Shown here: positions 1-11,300 of the stretch, in pieces | How the letters are laid out: the number at the start of each line of letters is the position of its first letter | Position numbering within the stretch: position 1 is the stretch's first letter | NCBI GenBank assembly: GCA_016987375.1 | Contig: PJRA01000011.1 | Coordinates: 622,011-663,714, forward strand | Reading direction: 5' to 3' | DNA from: Brachionus koreanus | Taxonomy: Eukaryota > Rotifera > Eurotatoria > Ploima > Brachionidae | Length of the DNA stretch: 41,704 bases | Notes under the pieces: generated by a model | What the model saw: the letters and a program-made list of their open reading frames with translations, nothing else | Told to the model about the DNA's origin: nothing | Databases searched by the model: none | Made by a program: the position numbers and the translations under genes

Positions 1-1733
1 ATGAATAGAGATCATAAATATTAATACGTGTTATCAAATAATTAATTTAAGGTATCAAATAATTAATTATAGAGATTTATTTTGGAGATCATTTAAGTAA
101 TTCTAGAGATCGATTAAATACCACCCATTCCACGAGTAACTGTTGTTGCTGATGGCCTTTTTTCCAATAATGACGTACCAGTTTCAAAATTTTGAAATCT
201 TGATTTGAAGTTTGAGTTATAAAGAATTTTAAAGACCTTTTTAAACAAAAAAATGCATAATTTCATTAGATTGAAAACAGAAAGTTCAAAAAGTTTAAAG
301 ACTGTGTAAGATTTAATGCACTTAAAAATTTCAATTACAAAGAAGCTAGAATCAAAAATATCCAAAAACTGAAAAATTTTCAACAATTTTTTATCAGACA
401 ATATACAATGTTGTATCATCTACAAATATTTAGAAATAAAAATTTTTGATATATAATTTTTATTTTTTACAAAAAATGGAAAAACTTAACTTAAGCACTT
501 AATAAAAAACATTAAATTTTTCAGAGTTGTCTAAAAGTCACAAGTCCCAAGTCAAGTCCAAGTTTTGAATTTAATTTTTTTTTTAATAAATCGATACAAA
601 TTATTGATTTAAAAAAAATTACTTAATATTTTTATAAATAAAGACGGTTAGGGTTATTTTTTAGTTAAATAAAACGAAAATTTCAATGTTTGATTTAATT
701 AATTTATTTGATAGATAAAATTTTTTATTTTTTTAATTCATTTGAAATATCGTTATTTTTTTTGCTCTTTTCAAATTGTTGCAATTTTTATTTTTTTCCC
801 AATTTATTTTTTATTGATTAAACAAATTTTTAAGCTTTCATTCCGGTCTCGAAACATGCATTCAGTATTAAATACTTATTCTATACTTTTTTTTCACCAA
901 ATTTTTTTTCTAAATGTGTAGTGATGTTTATTGACATGCTTCAGTAAAGCTTTTATCAAACTAAGTACTTATTATTCGCACATTGAGCCAATAATTCATT
1001 ATGTTTTATTCAAGACTTGTTAAAATCTCAAATTTTTTTTATTTTATCTTTTTCAGAAAAATAGCATCATTAATTATACAAATTTTTTCATTATAACTTT
1101 AGAAGAGATAAACAGATCTTTAAATTGCTAGTAACGAAGCGTCAATGTTAATTATCTGAATGCAAAATTATCATTTGTTTGTTATCAAATTTAAAAAGAG
1201 AATATTTCAATATTGAACATATGGTATGAAGAAAAAATTTAATTAAGAAAATTTTCAGCTTGATCTATCAAATTTGTTGATTAATTACCTTTTAAACATA
1301 TTAAATTTTGTAAGCACGCAGACAACTTTTCTCAAAAATAATCAGGAAAAAAAATAGAAAAAAAATTGAAAAATTTAATTTAATAAAATTTATTTAAAAA
1401 ATTTAATTTAATTTATTGATATAATTGAATAGAAAAAAAAATATTATTAACATCAGAATAAAGACAAAGTAAAACATAATATTGATGAGAAATTCAAATT
1501 GAAGTAAAAAAACAAAAACCATTAATTGAGCTTAGCCGATATTTTTGTAACAAAAACTATTTAAATCACAAATATTAACTTAAACCCATATATCATTTCA
1601 TTTATCTAATTTTAAAGACTAGTTAAATAATTCAAAATAATATTAATACTTTTATTGCAATATTTAATAAACAATCACACGCTTGCTTTGTCTGGTTTTA
1701 TCTCTAAAATTTAAATCTAACTTAGATTTATCA
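1..1733. other. AT-rich 3' flank of the E-protein gene, no firm gene
   Basis: Mostly poly-A/T-rich sequence. A short direct repeat (TATCAAATAATTAATT) occurs at 32-47 and 53-68. A minus-strand segment at about 114-190 is GC-richer and reads ETGTSLLEKRPSATTVTRG before a stop; it could be a terminal exon, but I could not tie it to a gene. Confidence 0.5.
1651..1656 (-). terminator. candidate polyadenylation signal of the E-protein gene
   Basis: AATAAA on the minus strand, about 80 bases downstream of the TAG at 1734. In DNA this AT-rich the hexamer is common, so only its position supports it. Confidence 0.35.
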
Positions 1734-2909
1734 CTAGAAATTTAAACTACTTACACTCATCCACCAGTTGTCTATCTGCGAATTGGACTGTCCTTGTCCT
1801 TGTAGTCCGATTAGACCGGCACTATTGAGGCCATCGTTAATACAACCATTGTTGTTCATAGATGTGGTCAAACCACTTGGCGTCAAATTTAAACTTATCG
1901 GCTGATTCAAATCTTCGGTTTTCTCCTCCTCTCGACGCTTCAGACATGCAGCTTTTGGGTTTAAATTTCTCTCTCTGACCTGTTGTTCCAAGCTAGTAAT
2001 AACATTAACTGCTTGTTGTAGAATGCTTAATTTAGTCTGCGGCTTATCTGATTTAAGATGAATGCCGCACATTTTACCAAGCTCTTTGAACGCTTCGTTA
2101 ATGTCTCTGACGCGGAGTCGCTCACGTGCATTATTCGCCGCTCTTCTTTCTTTTTCGCGCGCTTCACGCTCCTCAGGAGTCTCTGACTCGTCGACGGGCG
2201 AGTTTTCGACAGATGATGGCGGAGCGACCGGATTTTTGGCCAAATTTTTACTGTTTTTTGCTTTTGGTGTGAGCACAAGGCCAGCACTAGTCTGAGGCAC
2301 ATTGATCGGATACGATTGATTGGAGCCCCAGCCGGCCGCCATTGACGGTGATGGTATGGGTATCGGAGTGGTCGGATTGGACATATTCTGTGCCAAGACT
2401 ATATTTTGACTCTGAGATGGATACGCCATCGATTTACTTTGCAACTTGGCTATTTTTTTCTCTTCGCTTTCGTCATCGTCTTCCTCGTTGGCGGATGATG
2501 CCGACGATTTTGTCTGCGACTGGATGAGATTTTTTTGATCAGTTGTGACAGAAGACGCGGATGAAGCGGACGATGATGCATAATTGGTCTCAGGCGGGTA
2601 ATTTAGGCCAACAAGGGCCGGATCGGCATAGGCAAGTGCCGACTCTTGCGTCCATGTGTTTAAGCTTGGATTAGAAGAAGAGTGAATGTTTGCTGTTGGA
2701 AGTCCCTGTGAGGCAAGCTCAGCTGCAGGATACGAAATTGCACTATGTGATGCTGATGCTTGACTGGCCAAGTTTGGCATTGAAGAATTTAGCATCAAAT
2801 TCTGAGATTTCTGATAGCGGGAAGAGTCGGCTAATGGTAGCGTCATTTGGCTGCCGACACTAGCCGCTGCGACTGCCGCAGCCGCCAAATAATCCCCGTT
2901 GTAATAAAC
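1734..2909 (-). CDS. E-protein 3' exon carrying the bHLH domain
   Basis: The acceptor is the AG at 2911-2910; the exon opens with VYYNGDYL followed by a poly-Ala tract. The frame runs to a TAG at 1734-1736, ending SVSSLNF. A consensus donor (GTAAGT, 1754-1749) lies after WWMS, so a spliced form could leave the exon at 1755. An AATAAA on the minus strand at 1656-1651, about 80 bp past the stop, favours the unspliced ending. Upstream of the basic region, EREAREKE gives a charged lead-in typical of E proteins. Confidence 0.88.
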   Translation of the reverse strand, partial: VYYNGDYLAAAAVAAASVGSQMTLPLADSSRYQKSQNLMLNSSMPNLASQASASHSAISYPAAELASQGLPTANIHSSSNPSLNTWTQESALAYADPALVGLNYPPETNYASSSASSASSVTTDQKNLIQSQTKSSASSANEEDDDESEEKKIAKLQSKSMAYPSQSQNIVLAQNMSNPTTPIPIPSPSMAAGWGSNQSYPINVPQTSAGLVLTPKAKNSKNLAKNPVAPPSSVENSPVDESETPEEREAREKERRAANNARERLRVRDINEAFKELGKMCGIHLKSDKPQTKLSILQQAVNVITSLEQQVRERNLNPKAACLKRREEEKTEDLNQPISLNLTPSGLTTSMNNNGCINDGLNSAGLIGLQGQGQSNSQIDNWWMSVSSLNF

Positions 2910-4454
2910 CTTAATTAAGAATCAATTATCGAATTGAACATATGTGCATATAGAAAGCAAATGACAACATTAGTTTAATCGATTTCTAGATATTTCATTT
3001 AATTAGAAATTAATTTATTATACTTTTTTAGAAATAGATGTGAACCATTTACAAAAAAAAAAATATGCTATATTTTTAAAAATTAAATTTGCGCTTTCAT
3101 TTTTTGTTAAATTCTACAAACTTTGAAACTAAATTTTGAAAAATTAACTCGAAAAAAAATTGTTAATGTAAATCAAAAATGCTTTTTGAAAAATTTTAAA
3201 AATTAGCTAAAAATTTTGATAGTAATTTTTTAGAAAATGAATAAAATTTCAAAAAAAATATTCAATTTATCCTAATTACTTGATTTGAAATTTAAACCCG
3301 GGCTTTCTTTATTTTTATAATAATCAACTAACACTGTGAATCTACTTTTTGAAATAATACGTGTTTATTTCTTATCGAATTCTTAACGCTAGAAGATTGA
3401 GCGTCGTTCCTGACACTTTTTTTCTAATAATTGTATCTTTAAAATAGCTCATTGAATTCTCTTCAATTTTTTATGTCAGTTGACTTACATTTAAGACTTT
3501 AAAATTAAAAAATTAATAAATTTAAGGATCTATTTCAAAGATACAAGCATTAGAAAAAAGTGTCAAAACCACATCCAACTTTCTAGTTTTATTAAAATAA
3601 ATTAAGATTTAAAAGATTTTCCCCTATTTATTTCATTTAAATCTAGTTGTAAAAAAAAAAGTTCAGTGATACAAAATAAAAAATCGAATTTGAAAAAAGA
3701 AGAATCAACACTTCTAATTAAGGTTCTTTTTATCATTTTTTTTTCACCTTAATGCTTAATTTTTCTATTTTTGTTGTAGAGTTTACATTTATTATTTAAA
3801 TAAAAAAAATGAAAATTTAAATTCATTTTGATTGTTGTTAAAAAAATTAAAGAAATTAATAAAAACATAATTCGACATTTATTTTTCATTTACTAAAACT
3901 TGGGTCAATTAACTAAATTTTTGTATTCACTGTTCCTTTAATTTAAACATGAAACAAATTTAATTTGAAAAAAAAATGTCTTCAAATTGATAACCTAATT
4001 TAAAGAATCAGAAAATTTAAATTGCGATTGAACAAAAAAAGGAACAAGGTGCCATTAATTGAAAAAAATTGCGAACCTGTTCATCGTAGTAAGGAGGCTG
4101 ATGCGATTGCCAGTATTCATTCGGAGGAGGCAGAACACCTAGATAGAACAATTCAGATATTCAGTAAAGTTTAGAAAAAAGACAAAGCGTACCATTTAAA
4201 TTGCTTGGATAGATGAGATCATTGGGGTTGCTTTGATCGTGTAGAAGATGAGGATTCATTTGCTGATGGAATTGGTGATAGGCCTGTGTGGTGGAATAAG
4301 AGGCCGGATAGGCCGAATAGTAGTCCGTAGGCTGTGGATAAGTGTTGGCAGTGGAGGGCGCGTTGTTTGAACTAGATGTGTTGTTTGTACTAGCTGCGCT
4401 AGAACCTGTCGAGGCCTGCTGTGCAGCCACAGTCGGCGAATACATGTTTGACAT
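1734..4454 (-). CDS. E-protein class bHLH transcription factor (TCF3/4/12, daughterless, HLH-2 type), 5' end incomplete
   Basis: Class I bHLH factors bind E-box DNA (CANNTG) in the nucleus as homodimers or as partners of tissue-specific bHLH proteins. Joined exons, high to low coordinate, are about 4193-4454, 4077-4138 and 1755 (or 1734)-2909. Phases match: AAT-G joins GT to give Gly, and CAG joins GTT. The bHLH lies near 1950-2170 and contains [19 protein letters not shown], then [11 protein letters not shown] and [19 protein letters not shown], the E-protein hallmark extending past helix 2. The rest is low-complexity Ser/Ala/Gln/Pro sequence, with a poly-Ala run at the start of the large exon and an acidic EEDDDESEE stretch. 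The N-terminal activation domain (LSDLLDF type) is not visible, so further 5' exons are probably missing. An open frame continues upstream of ATG 4454 to about 4485. Family assignment is firm; the ends are not. Confidence 0.9.
3200..3325 (+). mobile_element. partial TTAA-type miniature element, subfamily A
   Basis: The stretch resembles the right half of the complete copy at 11099-11303. Both share TTTTTTAGAAAATGAATAAA, then an AT-rich stretch, then an ACCGGGCTTTCT-like end followed by CTAACACTGTG / TTAACACAGATG. The left end is lost. Confidence 0.55.
3411..3565. repeat. foldback element with 30-bp inverted arms
   Basis: The left arm 3411-3440 (TGACACTTTTTTTCTAATAA and on) is nearly the reverse complement of 3537-3565, which ends TTAGAAAAAAGTGTCA. 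About 96 bp separate the arms. No clear target duplication was seen. Confidence 0.6.
4077..4138 (-). CDS. E-protein small internal exon (62 nt)
   Basis: This exon has an AG acceptor (4140-4139) and a GT donor (4076-4075). It adds [20 protein letters not shown] in the one frame compatible with both neighbours. The sequence is GC-richer than the flanking intron and continues the Pro/Tyr/Gln-rich style of the next exon. Confidence 0.8.
4193..4454 (-). CDS. E-protein upstream exon, Ser/Thr/Gln/Tyr-rich
   Basis: The translation from ATG 4454 ([13 protein letters not shown]) is Ser/Thr/Asn/Tyr-rich and ends NLNG at a GT donor (4192-4191). The frame is open upstream to about 4485, and AG dinucleotides there could be acceptors, so this ATG may be internal. 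Low complexity of this kind is usual for E-protein N-terminal halves. Confidence 0.7.
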
Positions 4455-4485
4455 ATTGTTGGATATTTGACGACGATTTTCTTGT

Positions 4486-7400
4486 TTTGAAAATCTTTAG
4501 CAAATACAACGATAATATTGTTTAATTTTAAAAATTCTGATCGAGCTATAGCTCCTTCAGAAAAAAGTAAGATATTAAGAATTGAATATAAGTACACAAT
4601 CTAAATAAATAATTAGCATAATTAATTGAGACTTTACAATTTTTGTCTTAGAAAATTAATAGTCTTGAGTGGGTCTTTGATAACTACGAAAAATGAGCTG
4701 TGGAAAATCTTTAAGGAATGCTTTGAAAATGGTATTTAAAATTGGTATAAATTAAACATAATTATGCTTCTTGAAAGATTAGCCGTTAGATAGGTTAAAT
4801 TTTGAAAAAACAATAATACTACAATTTTCTAAATACTATTTTAACAAAAAATTTTTGAGCTAACTGAATCATCAACAAAAAGTGATTACAATAAAATGTA
4901 TCAATAATACGCGGTACTTAGCTTTATCAAAAACTTTAAATAAATAGAAAAAAAATTAACTTTGTTAAGCATAAAATAAAGATATTCTGGTGTTATTTTT
5001 TTGCATCGAAAATTTTATTGTTATCAAATGTTGGGCTATTCTGTCTAAAACCTGATTGTTCTTTTCTTAAATTATTTGCATTGTAATAACAAAAACGTTC
5101 TTGACTGATAATTTTTTTTAGTATTTATTTAGTGTCTTATCTTAGGCCAAATAATATGTGCTGTAGTTCTACTTATGTGATAAAGATCTTGAATTTAGGA
5201 AAAAAGTCTTGGAATTTTTGTTCAATCTTCTATTAGTTTAACTAAACATGTGGGATTGGCTCGAGCTTGCGGCAAGATCGAGCATCTATTGTTTATGGTT
5301 AGTTTTACAAAGCTAAAATAGGATAAATTAGAAGATGAGTTTGTTTTTGAACGAATGGCGAATAATCGATTAAGTGTCAAAATCAGGCAGTGTTTAGAAA
5401 GAAGAGTAATTAATTTTAAATATCGTGATTAGCTACTGCTGTTGTTGCTGGCAAAATGAAGATAAAGCGAGCAATTTAGAATGAGAGCTAAAGAGGTAAG
5501 AACAGTCGAGCCAATCAAATAACGCCTTATAATAGAAAAACGAAAATAAAAACTATTTATATGATAAATAATTCCTTGAACTTTGAGATAAAGCAGCCAT
5601 TAGAAAAAAAAATTCAACTAGAGCTCTTTCTTTTTTTTTTATTATAAGTCTTTACTTATTTTGTTTGTTTGTGTTCGTTATTGTGTGCTCTCATCTCTCC
5701 TCTATCTATATAATAGTTTTTTATGTTTTTACGTTTTCAAATAAAATAAATATTAATAAATATTGAACTTATTATTATATTTATCCATATGTACCTTAGG
5801 TATATTAACTAATAAATCGCTTTCTTTTCTCGTTAGTTTACTTTCATCATCAATATATGCCATTAATTTTCAATTTAAAATCAACATCATATTTTTTTAA
5901 AAAGTAAACTTTTACATAGATAATGATGACAATTTTTTTGTCTTTATTTTATTGTATTTATTTTTTTAATTTTTCTTGAAAATTATTGTCTACGCCAAAC
6001 ATCTTTAGAAAAAAAAAATAAAATAATTAAAAAAAGACAATATTTTTGAGATTCATTCAAAAAAAAAAAGTATTTTTTTTTTAAAGATAAAATAAATAAT
6101 TGAAAACATCGGCTATTATATTTTTTTTCATCTAAATTGCATTACTAATATTTCTGATATTGTAAATTAATTTTCTAAATTTTCCGAATTAATATTATTG
6201 CTGTCTAATAAATTCTCAATCTAATAAAAGAGAAGTTTTGTTAAAAAGAATTTGAGTAATTGTCCACCTTGGAGGAAAAAATTTTAGCGTGTACTTGTAT
6301 TGAATTAATACGAAGACGATATACAAAGTATTGTAATAAATCAAAAGCTGACAGTTGCTTCAAAAAACAAAATTGATTCAGTAATAGGCCCAAAGCTCGA
6401 ACTAGGTAGAAAAAAAAAGTCCAGAGCTTGCAATCTTACACAAAATAATTACCCTTTTTATATTCATATTTAATATATAGTATTTTTCAAATTGAGATGA
6501 TTCAGAATGGTTGTTATTAATCTTTAACCTTAAAAAATATTAGAATTTCTTACATTCTACTTGTAAAAAAAATTTACTATAATAAGTTATAAATTAAAAT
6601 AACTAAAAATTAGCATGCCGAAAACGTCAATTGTAATTGAAAATAACTTATTTATAGAATTTTTCATAATATTATAGATAAGGAATGAAATCGAACTGCC
6701 GATAAAATGAAAAAACTGAAAAAGACAATTTAATTTTTTTAATAGCTCTATTTACACGAAAAATTGATTAATAAATATGCTGAAAAATTAGAAAAAAAAT
6801 TTTACTTTCACTTTGCAATAAATTATTCAGCTGCTGTGACTGCTAGACATGCCTTCTTCTTAAACAGATCTCCTAACTAACTTAATAATTCAAGATTTAA
6901 ATGAAAGTTTGCAGTGATTTTGCACATTTTTGAAATAGTTTAACAGTTAAAAAACTGTCATATATTGGTCAAACAGAATCATTAGCTTATTTAATCGAGA
7001 ATTTAAGTGTTTTATTAAAAATTAGTTTTATAAGCTCATAGAAGTAAAAAATAATATTTTGAATTTAAGAGTAAAAAAAATTAAGTTTGCTTTGGACTAT
7101 TTGTAAATTTTTTAAACTTTTTTAATGAAATATTTTTGATAAATTTAGTTAATAATCTTATATTCTTAAATTATCTTAAAACTAATTTATCAAAATGTCT
7201 TTATTATATTTCAATCCTTTAAAAAAACAATTAGCTATCCTATTTTAGAATTATTTTTATAAATTACATATACAAGTTATTTTGGTTTAAAACAAATAAT
7301 AATTATTTGGAATGCTTTTTTACAGGTTGGTATAATATATTAAATAAATTGAATTCGTTTTAAATTGAACAGATCCTTTTATTGAAATTAGAATTTTATT

Positions 7401-8124
7401 TTCGGATAATCATCTTGGCTAATTCAATTTAAAGCTGTTTATGCTGCACAACCTAGAAAGCAATTACCATTAAATACTTGAATCAAATTAAAACACCGCC
7501 CAAATGCAAATAACTTTTTTGACATTTTTATAAAAAATATCTGTGACAAATAGTTATTTTGAAAAGAATACTAAAATGAATTTTTTGAAATAAAAAAACT
7601 ATTACTTTTTGAAGCATAAAAACTATTCTCAATAACTATTGAAAATTTAAAGAAAGACAGTTTAATTCTAGGCTGGTTTGAATCTTAAACAAAATTGTTA
7701 ATTAAGATAAAATTTACTATTCATGTCAAAACTAATATTAAACGTGAACATCACTCGTAAAACTATCTATTCTATTCAAGCTTTGAAAATTAGAATTTTT
7801 TATTTGATTCACATATCATAAAATTTTGAATAAAGAAAAAACGCTCCTAGAATTAATCTTAAATTTAAAGGTGAGAATTTAAATTTTTTTCTTTTATCAT
7901 TTGAAATGCATTATTTTGCTTACTTGGTAAATTGAATGTGTTTAGAAAATAAAAATGAATATAAAAAATTTTATCACAGTAAATTCTCATTTAATGATAA
8001 GAGAATTTAGGCTATCAATTGAAACCTTGTACTTTGCTTGCATTTAGTTTAACTATTGTCTTATGATAATAATTTGTAATTTAAATTTGAATATTTTTAA
8101 AAATTTTGTCATAAATTAGAAAAC
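4486..8124. other. intergenic region between divergent E-protein and SLC27A genes
   Basis: About 3.6 kb, very AT-rich, without a convincing gene. A GC-richer patch at 5240-5520 carries an inverted pair, GATTGGCTCGA (5254-5264) and TCGAGCCAATC (5508-5518), which puts a CCAAT box on each strand. It could be a promoter or first-exon region of the E-protein gene. A short minus-strand frame beginning MLDLAASSSQ lies in the same patch, but nothing confirms that it is coding. Confidence 0.4.
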
Positions 8125-8346
8125 ATGATATCAAAAATTTTTTATTTTTTAAAATATATTTTTTACATTTTGGCCAATTTACCTCGCGATTTGAAAGGTG
8201 CTTTACTGTATCAAAAAATCAAAAGTAAACTCAAAGATTTTGACAAAAAAAACTCTCCAGTGCATCAAGTTTTTTCGCAATGGATCAAAACCCAACCTGA
8301 TAAGGCTCTCTTCCGTTACGATGACGAAACTCTTACATTCAAGCAA
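8125..8346 (+). CDS. SLC27A exon 1: membrane anchor and start of the AMP-binding domain
   Basis: Encodes 74 residues from MISKIFYFLKY to LTFKQ. The N-terminal 20 residues are aromatic and aliphatic, consistent with a signal anchor. HPDK-like QPDKALFRYDD and the LTF-x-Q motif are family features. It ends at a GC donor (GCAAGT). Confidence 0.9.
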
Positions 8347-11300
8347 GCAAGTCCTTTTAATTGGAAATTATTTTTTTTTATTTACTTTTTTTATTAAAGT
8401 TTGATTTAGAATCTAACCGGGTGGCTAATCTTTTTTCAGAAAAGTTCGGTCTTAAAAGAGGTGACTGTGTGGCTTTGTTCATGGAAAATAAGCCTCAATT
8501 TGCGGTTATATGGTTTGGTCTTGGAAAATTGGGAGTCATTACCGCTTTGATCAACACCAACTTACGACTTAAGTCATTGATTCATTGTGTGCAGGTGGCC
8601 AAACCAAAATTGCTAATTTATGATACAGAACTTGAAGAAGCGATTAGTCAGGTTAATGATGACCTTAAACTGGACCTCATCAAACATGGTGAACTGAAAA
8701 AAAATCTTATTCAAAGCGTACCTAGGCTGGAGGATTTGGTCAACGAACATTCAGATGTATTTTCTCCCAAAGAAGAGATAAAAGGATCAGACATTTTAAT
8801 GTACATTTATACCTCAGGAACAACAGGTCTACCAAAACCAGCTATTATTAAGCACAACCGTTACATAGCTGGTGGTTTTTCATTTTTTCAAACAGCTAAA
8901 TTGACTACAGATGATGTTTTTTATGTCACGCTACCAATTTATCACAGTAATGCCGGAATTATTGGTCTCGGAACTGGAATTATAAGTGGATGTACTATTG
9001 TTTTACGTAAAAAGTTCAGTGCTAGCAATTTTTGGAGAGATGCTATTAAATATAACTGCACTGCTTTTTCTTATGTCGGTGAAATTTGCCGATACTTGCT
9101 TAATCAACCATCAAGCGACTTGGACAAAGCACATAAAATAAAAATCTGTATTGGTAATGGAACTAGGGATTATATTTCAAGAGACTTTTGGAACCGTTTT
9201 GGTGTTAAATGCTATGAAATTTATGGAGCTACTGAAGGAAATGTAATATTGGGTAAATATTGAGTTTTAAATTCATTAAAAACAAAAATAAAATTTGGAA
9301 AAAATTTTATGCCAAAATATTTAAGTTTAACTAAATATACAATTTCGTGTAAACATTTTAGGTATTTATTTTTAAAAACTTTAAAAATCTTTAAAAAAAT
9401 TTTTTGGTTTGGTTTTTTTTGTAAATTTTGATTTAAAATAAGCCGAATATAGTTCGAAATATAAGTTAAAAATTTTTGCTTTCATTGATAAGTTCGTCAA
9501 ATATATAATTTATAGGCTTTGTATTTCTCATTTACAAATATGATAAAAATTTTGATTTACAAAATAAAAAGTTTTTCTTTAGGAACTATTAAATACTCAA
9601 TTTCAAATGAACAAACAACTAGATTAACACACATATGTGTATGTATTTATGAAGGAGACTATTTTTAAGTTAAAAATAAAAATATTTTAAGTTTTTTTGT
9701 TGACTGAGCAACTCACACAATAAATTGTGAGTTAAAGATAGAGGATTCCGTTTATGTGAGCCTTAATTTTGGAATTCCTTCTTTTTTTTTACTTTAATAA
9801 ACTATGTAAGCATTTTGCCATATAAAACCATGTATTTCCATAGCTTAAATGTTTTCTTTTATGAACATTTAATATAAGATTAACAGCTACCGTTTAATTT
9901 TATATTGTTATTATTATTGATAAAAAAACTTGTATAGACCCCATAGGTCAAAATTTATAAAAAAAAAATAATTTCAAAATTAGATAAAATAAATATAAAA
10001 GTAATCAAATTTGACAAAGTTTTCGTTTTTTTACGTCGAATTTAAATATTCAACCTATATGCTCATATAAATTTATGCTATTTAAGTCTACAATATTTAT
10101 ATTGTTTTCATTGTAATTATTATAGTCCAACAAATTTCTTAATAGAGTAATATTTTGCTGATAATTTGAGACTTCTCTATCATAGAGACTATTGAAAATA
10201 AATTCGATTGAGTCTAATAGACCCAAATTTTCGCATTTGTGTCCATTTCCAATTAGCTTTGATATTAATTTGCTAGCTAATGAACCATCGACTTGGTATT
10301 CATCAGCTACCTCCTTATAATGCTTGTAAAATGAATCATTATTTTGACTCAGCAACTTCTTGTCTAAAAAGATTTTAAAGTTTAAAATCTTAAAATCTAT
10401 ATTATGACAAGACTAAAAGCGATTAGCTTTTCGTAAATTTGTTTCGTTAATTGATTAGTGTGGATTTGATTGAACATAAAAAATTTCTGTTTTTCATAAA
10501 CAGTTTGTATAGAATCAATATTAAGTACCTTAAAAAGTGAAGACGTTCTGACAAATTTTGATTTTTTATTAATATATTTTGACGAATGTTAAATTTATTC
10601 GATTGCGTATTGATTGACAAAACTGTTTGTTAATTTTATATATGAATAATTTACATTTTAGTTTACATAAAGATATGGCAAGTTTTTTTTGTTCTATTAA
10701 ACTTTTTTCAAATTTTTATATTACGATGCTTTATTTAAAATAAGTATTTAGGCTTTTTAAAATTTAAAATACGCAGTTATTTCTAAAAATAGAAAAAATG
10801 ACTTGCTATATCCTTTTTTAAATCAAACATTAAACAAGAATAAATAACAGTCTAGGATTTCAAGATTCCACAATTTTTAATCATATTTTTTTAACTTTTT
10901 GATACCAATTTTAAATAATGCTCATTAATAAAATTTATGCTCAACTCTTTTAAATTCTATAACTTTGGTTTGTGTTTCCTCCATAACAGACATTGATAGC
11001 AAATAGAATAAAAACTGAAAGCACACATTTAGTTTAAGTTGTTCAGTAAGCTGTTACAACTCAAAATTTTTTGTAATTTTTTTTTCTCAGTCTTTTTTTT
11101 AACACTAGAACGCCAAAAGGGTTTTTTTAGACCCTTTTTTGAAAAATTGAAGCTTGAATTTTTTCACATATTAATAAAATTTTATTATCTAAAAATTTTG
11201 ATTAGAATTTTTTTAGAAAATGAATAAAAAGAAAATGTTTTATTTATCTTATTGACTCTATTCGAAATATTTATAAAAAATCAACCGGGCTTTCTAGTGT

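Larger units (their letters stand above)
2910..4076 (-). other. E-protein intron with miniature-element remnants
   Basis: GT-AG intron of 1167 bp. It holds a relic of the TTAA element family (about 3200-3315) and a separate 30-bp inverted pair at 3411-3440 and 3537-3565. No coding sequence was seen. Confidence 0.7.

Noticed and set aside
114..419. 101-codon minus-strand frame
   Set aside because: Most of it is Phe/Ile/Lys-rich AT noise; only the last 25 or so codons look coding, so I kept those only as a possible terminal exon.
2027..2527. Overlapping frames on both strands across the bHLH exon
   Set aside because: Shadows of the E-protein frame, which carries the recognisable bHLH.
8351..8352. 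GT at 8351 as donor of SLC27A intron 1
   Set aside because: It leaves the frame with a TGA immediately after the join and loses the conserved LTFKQ-FDLES sequence.
11039..11227. 62-codon plus-strand frame in the SLC27A intron
   Set aside because: It overlaps the left half of the TTAA element and is Phe/Leu-rich; explained by the repeat.
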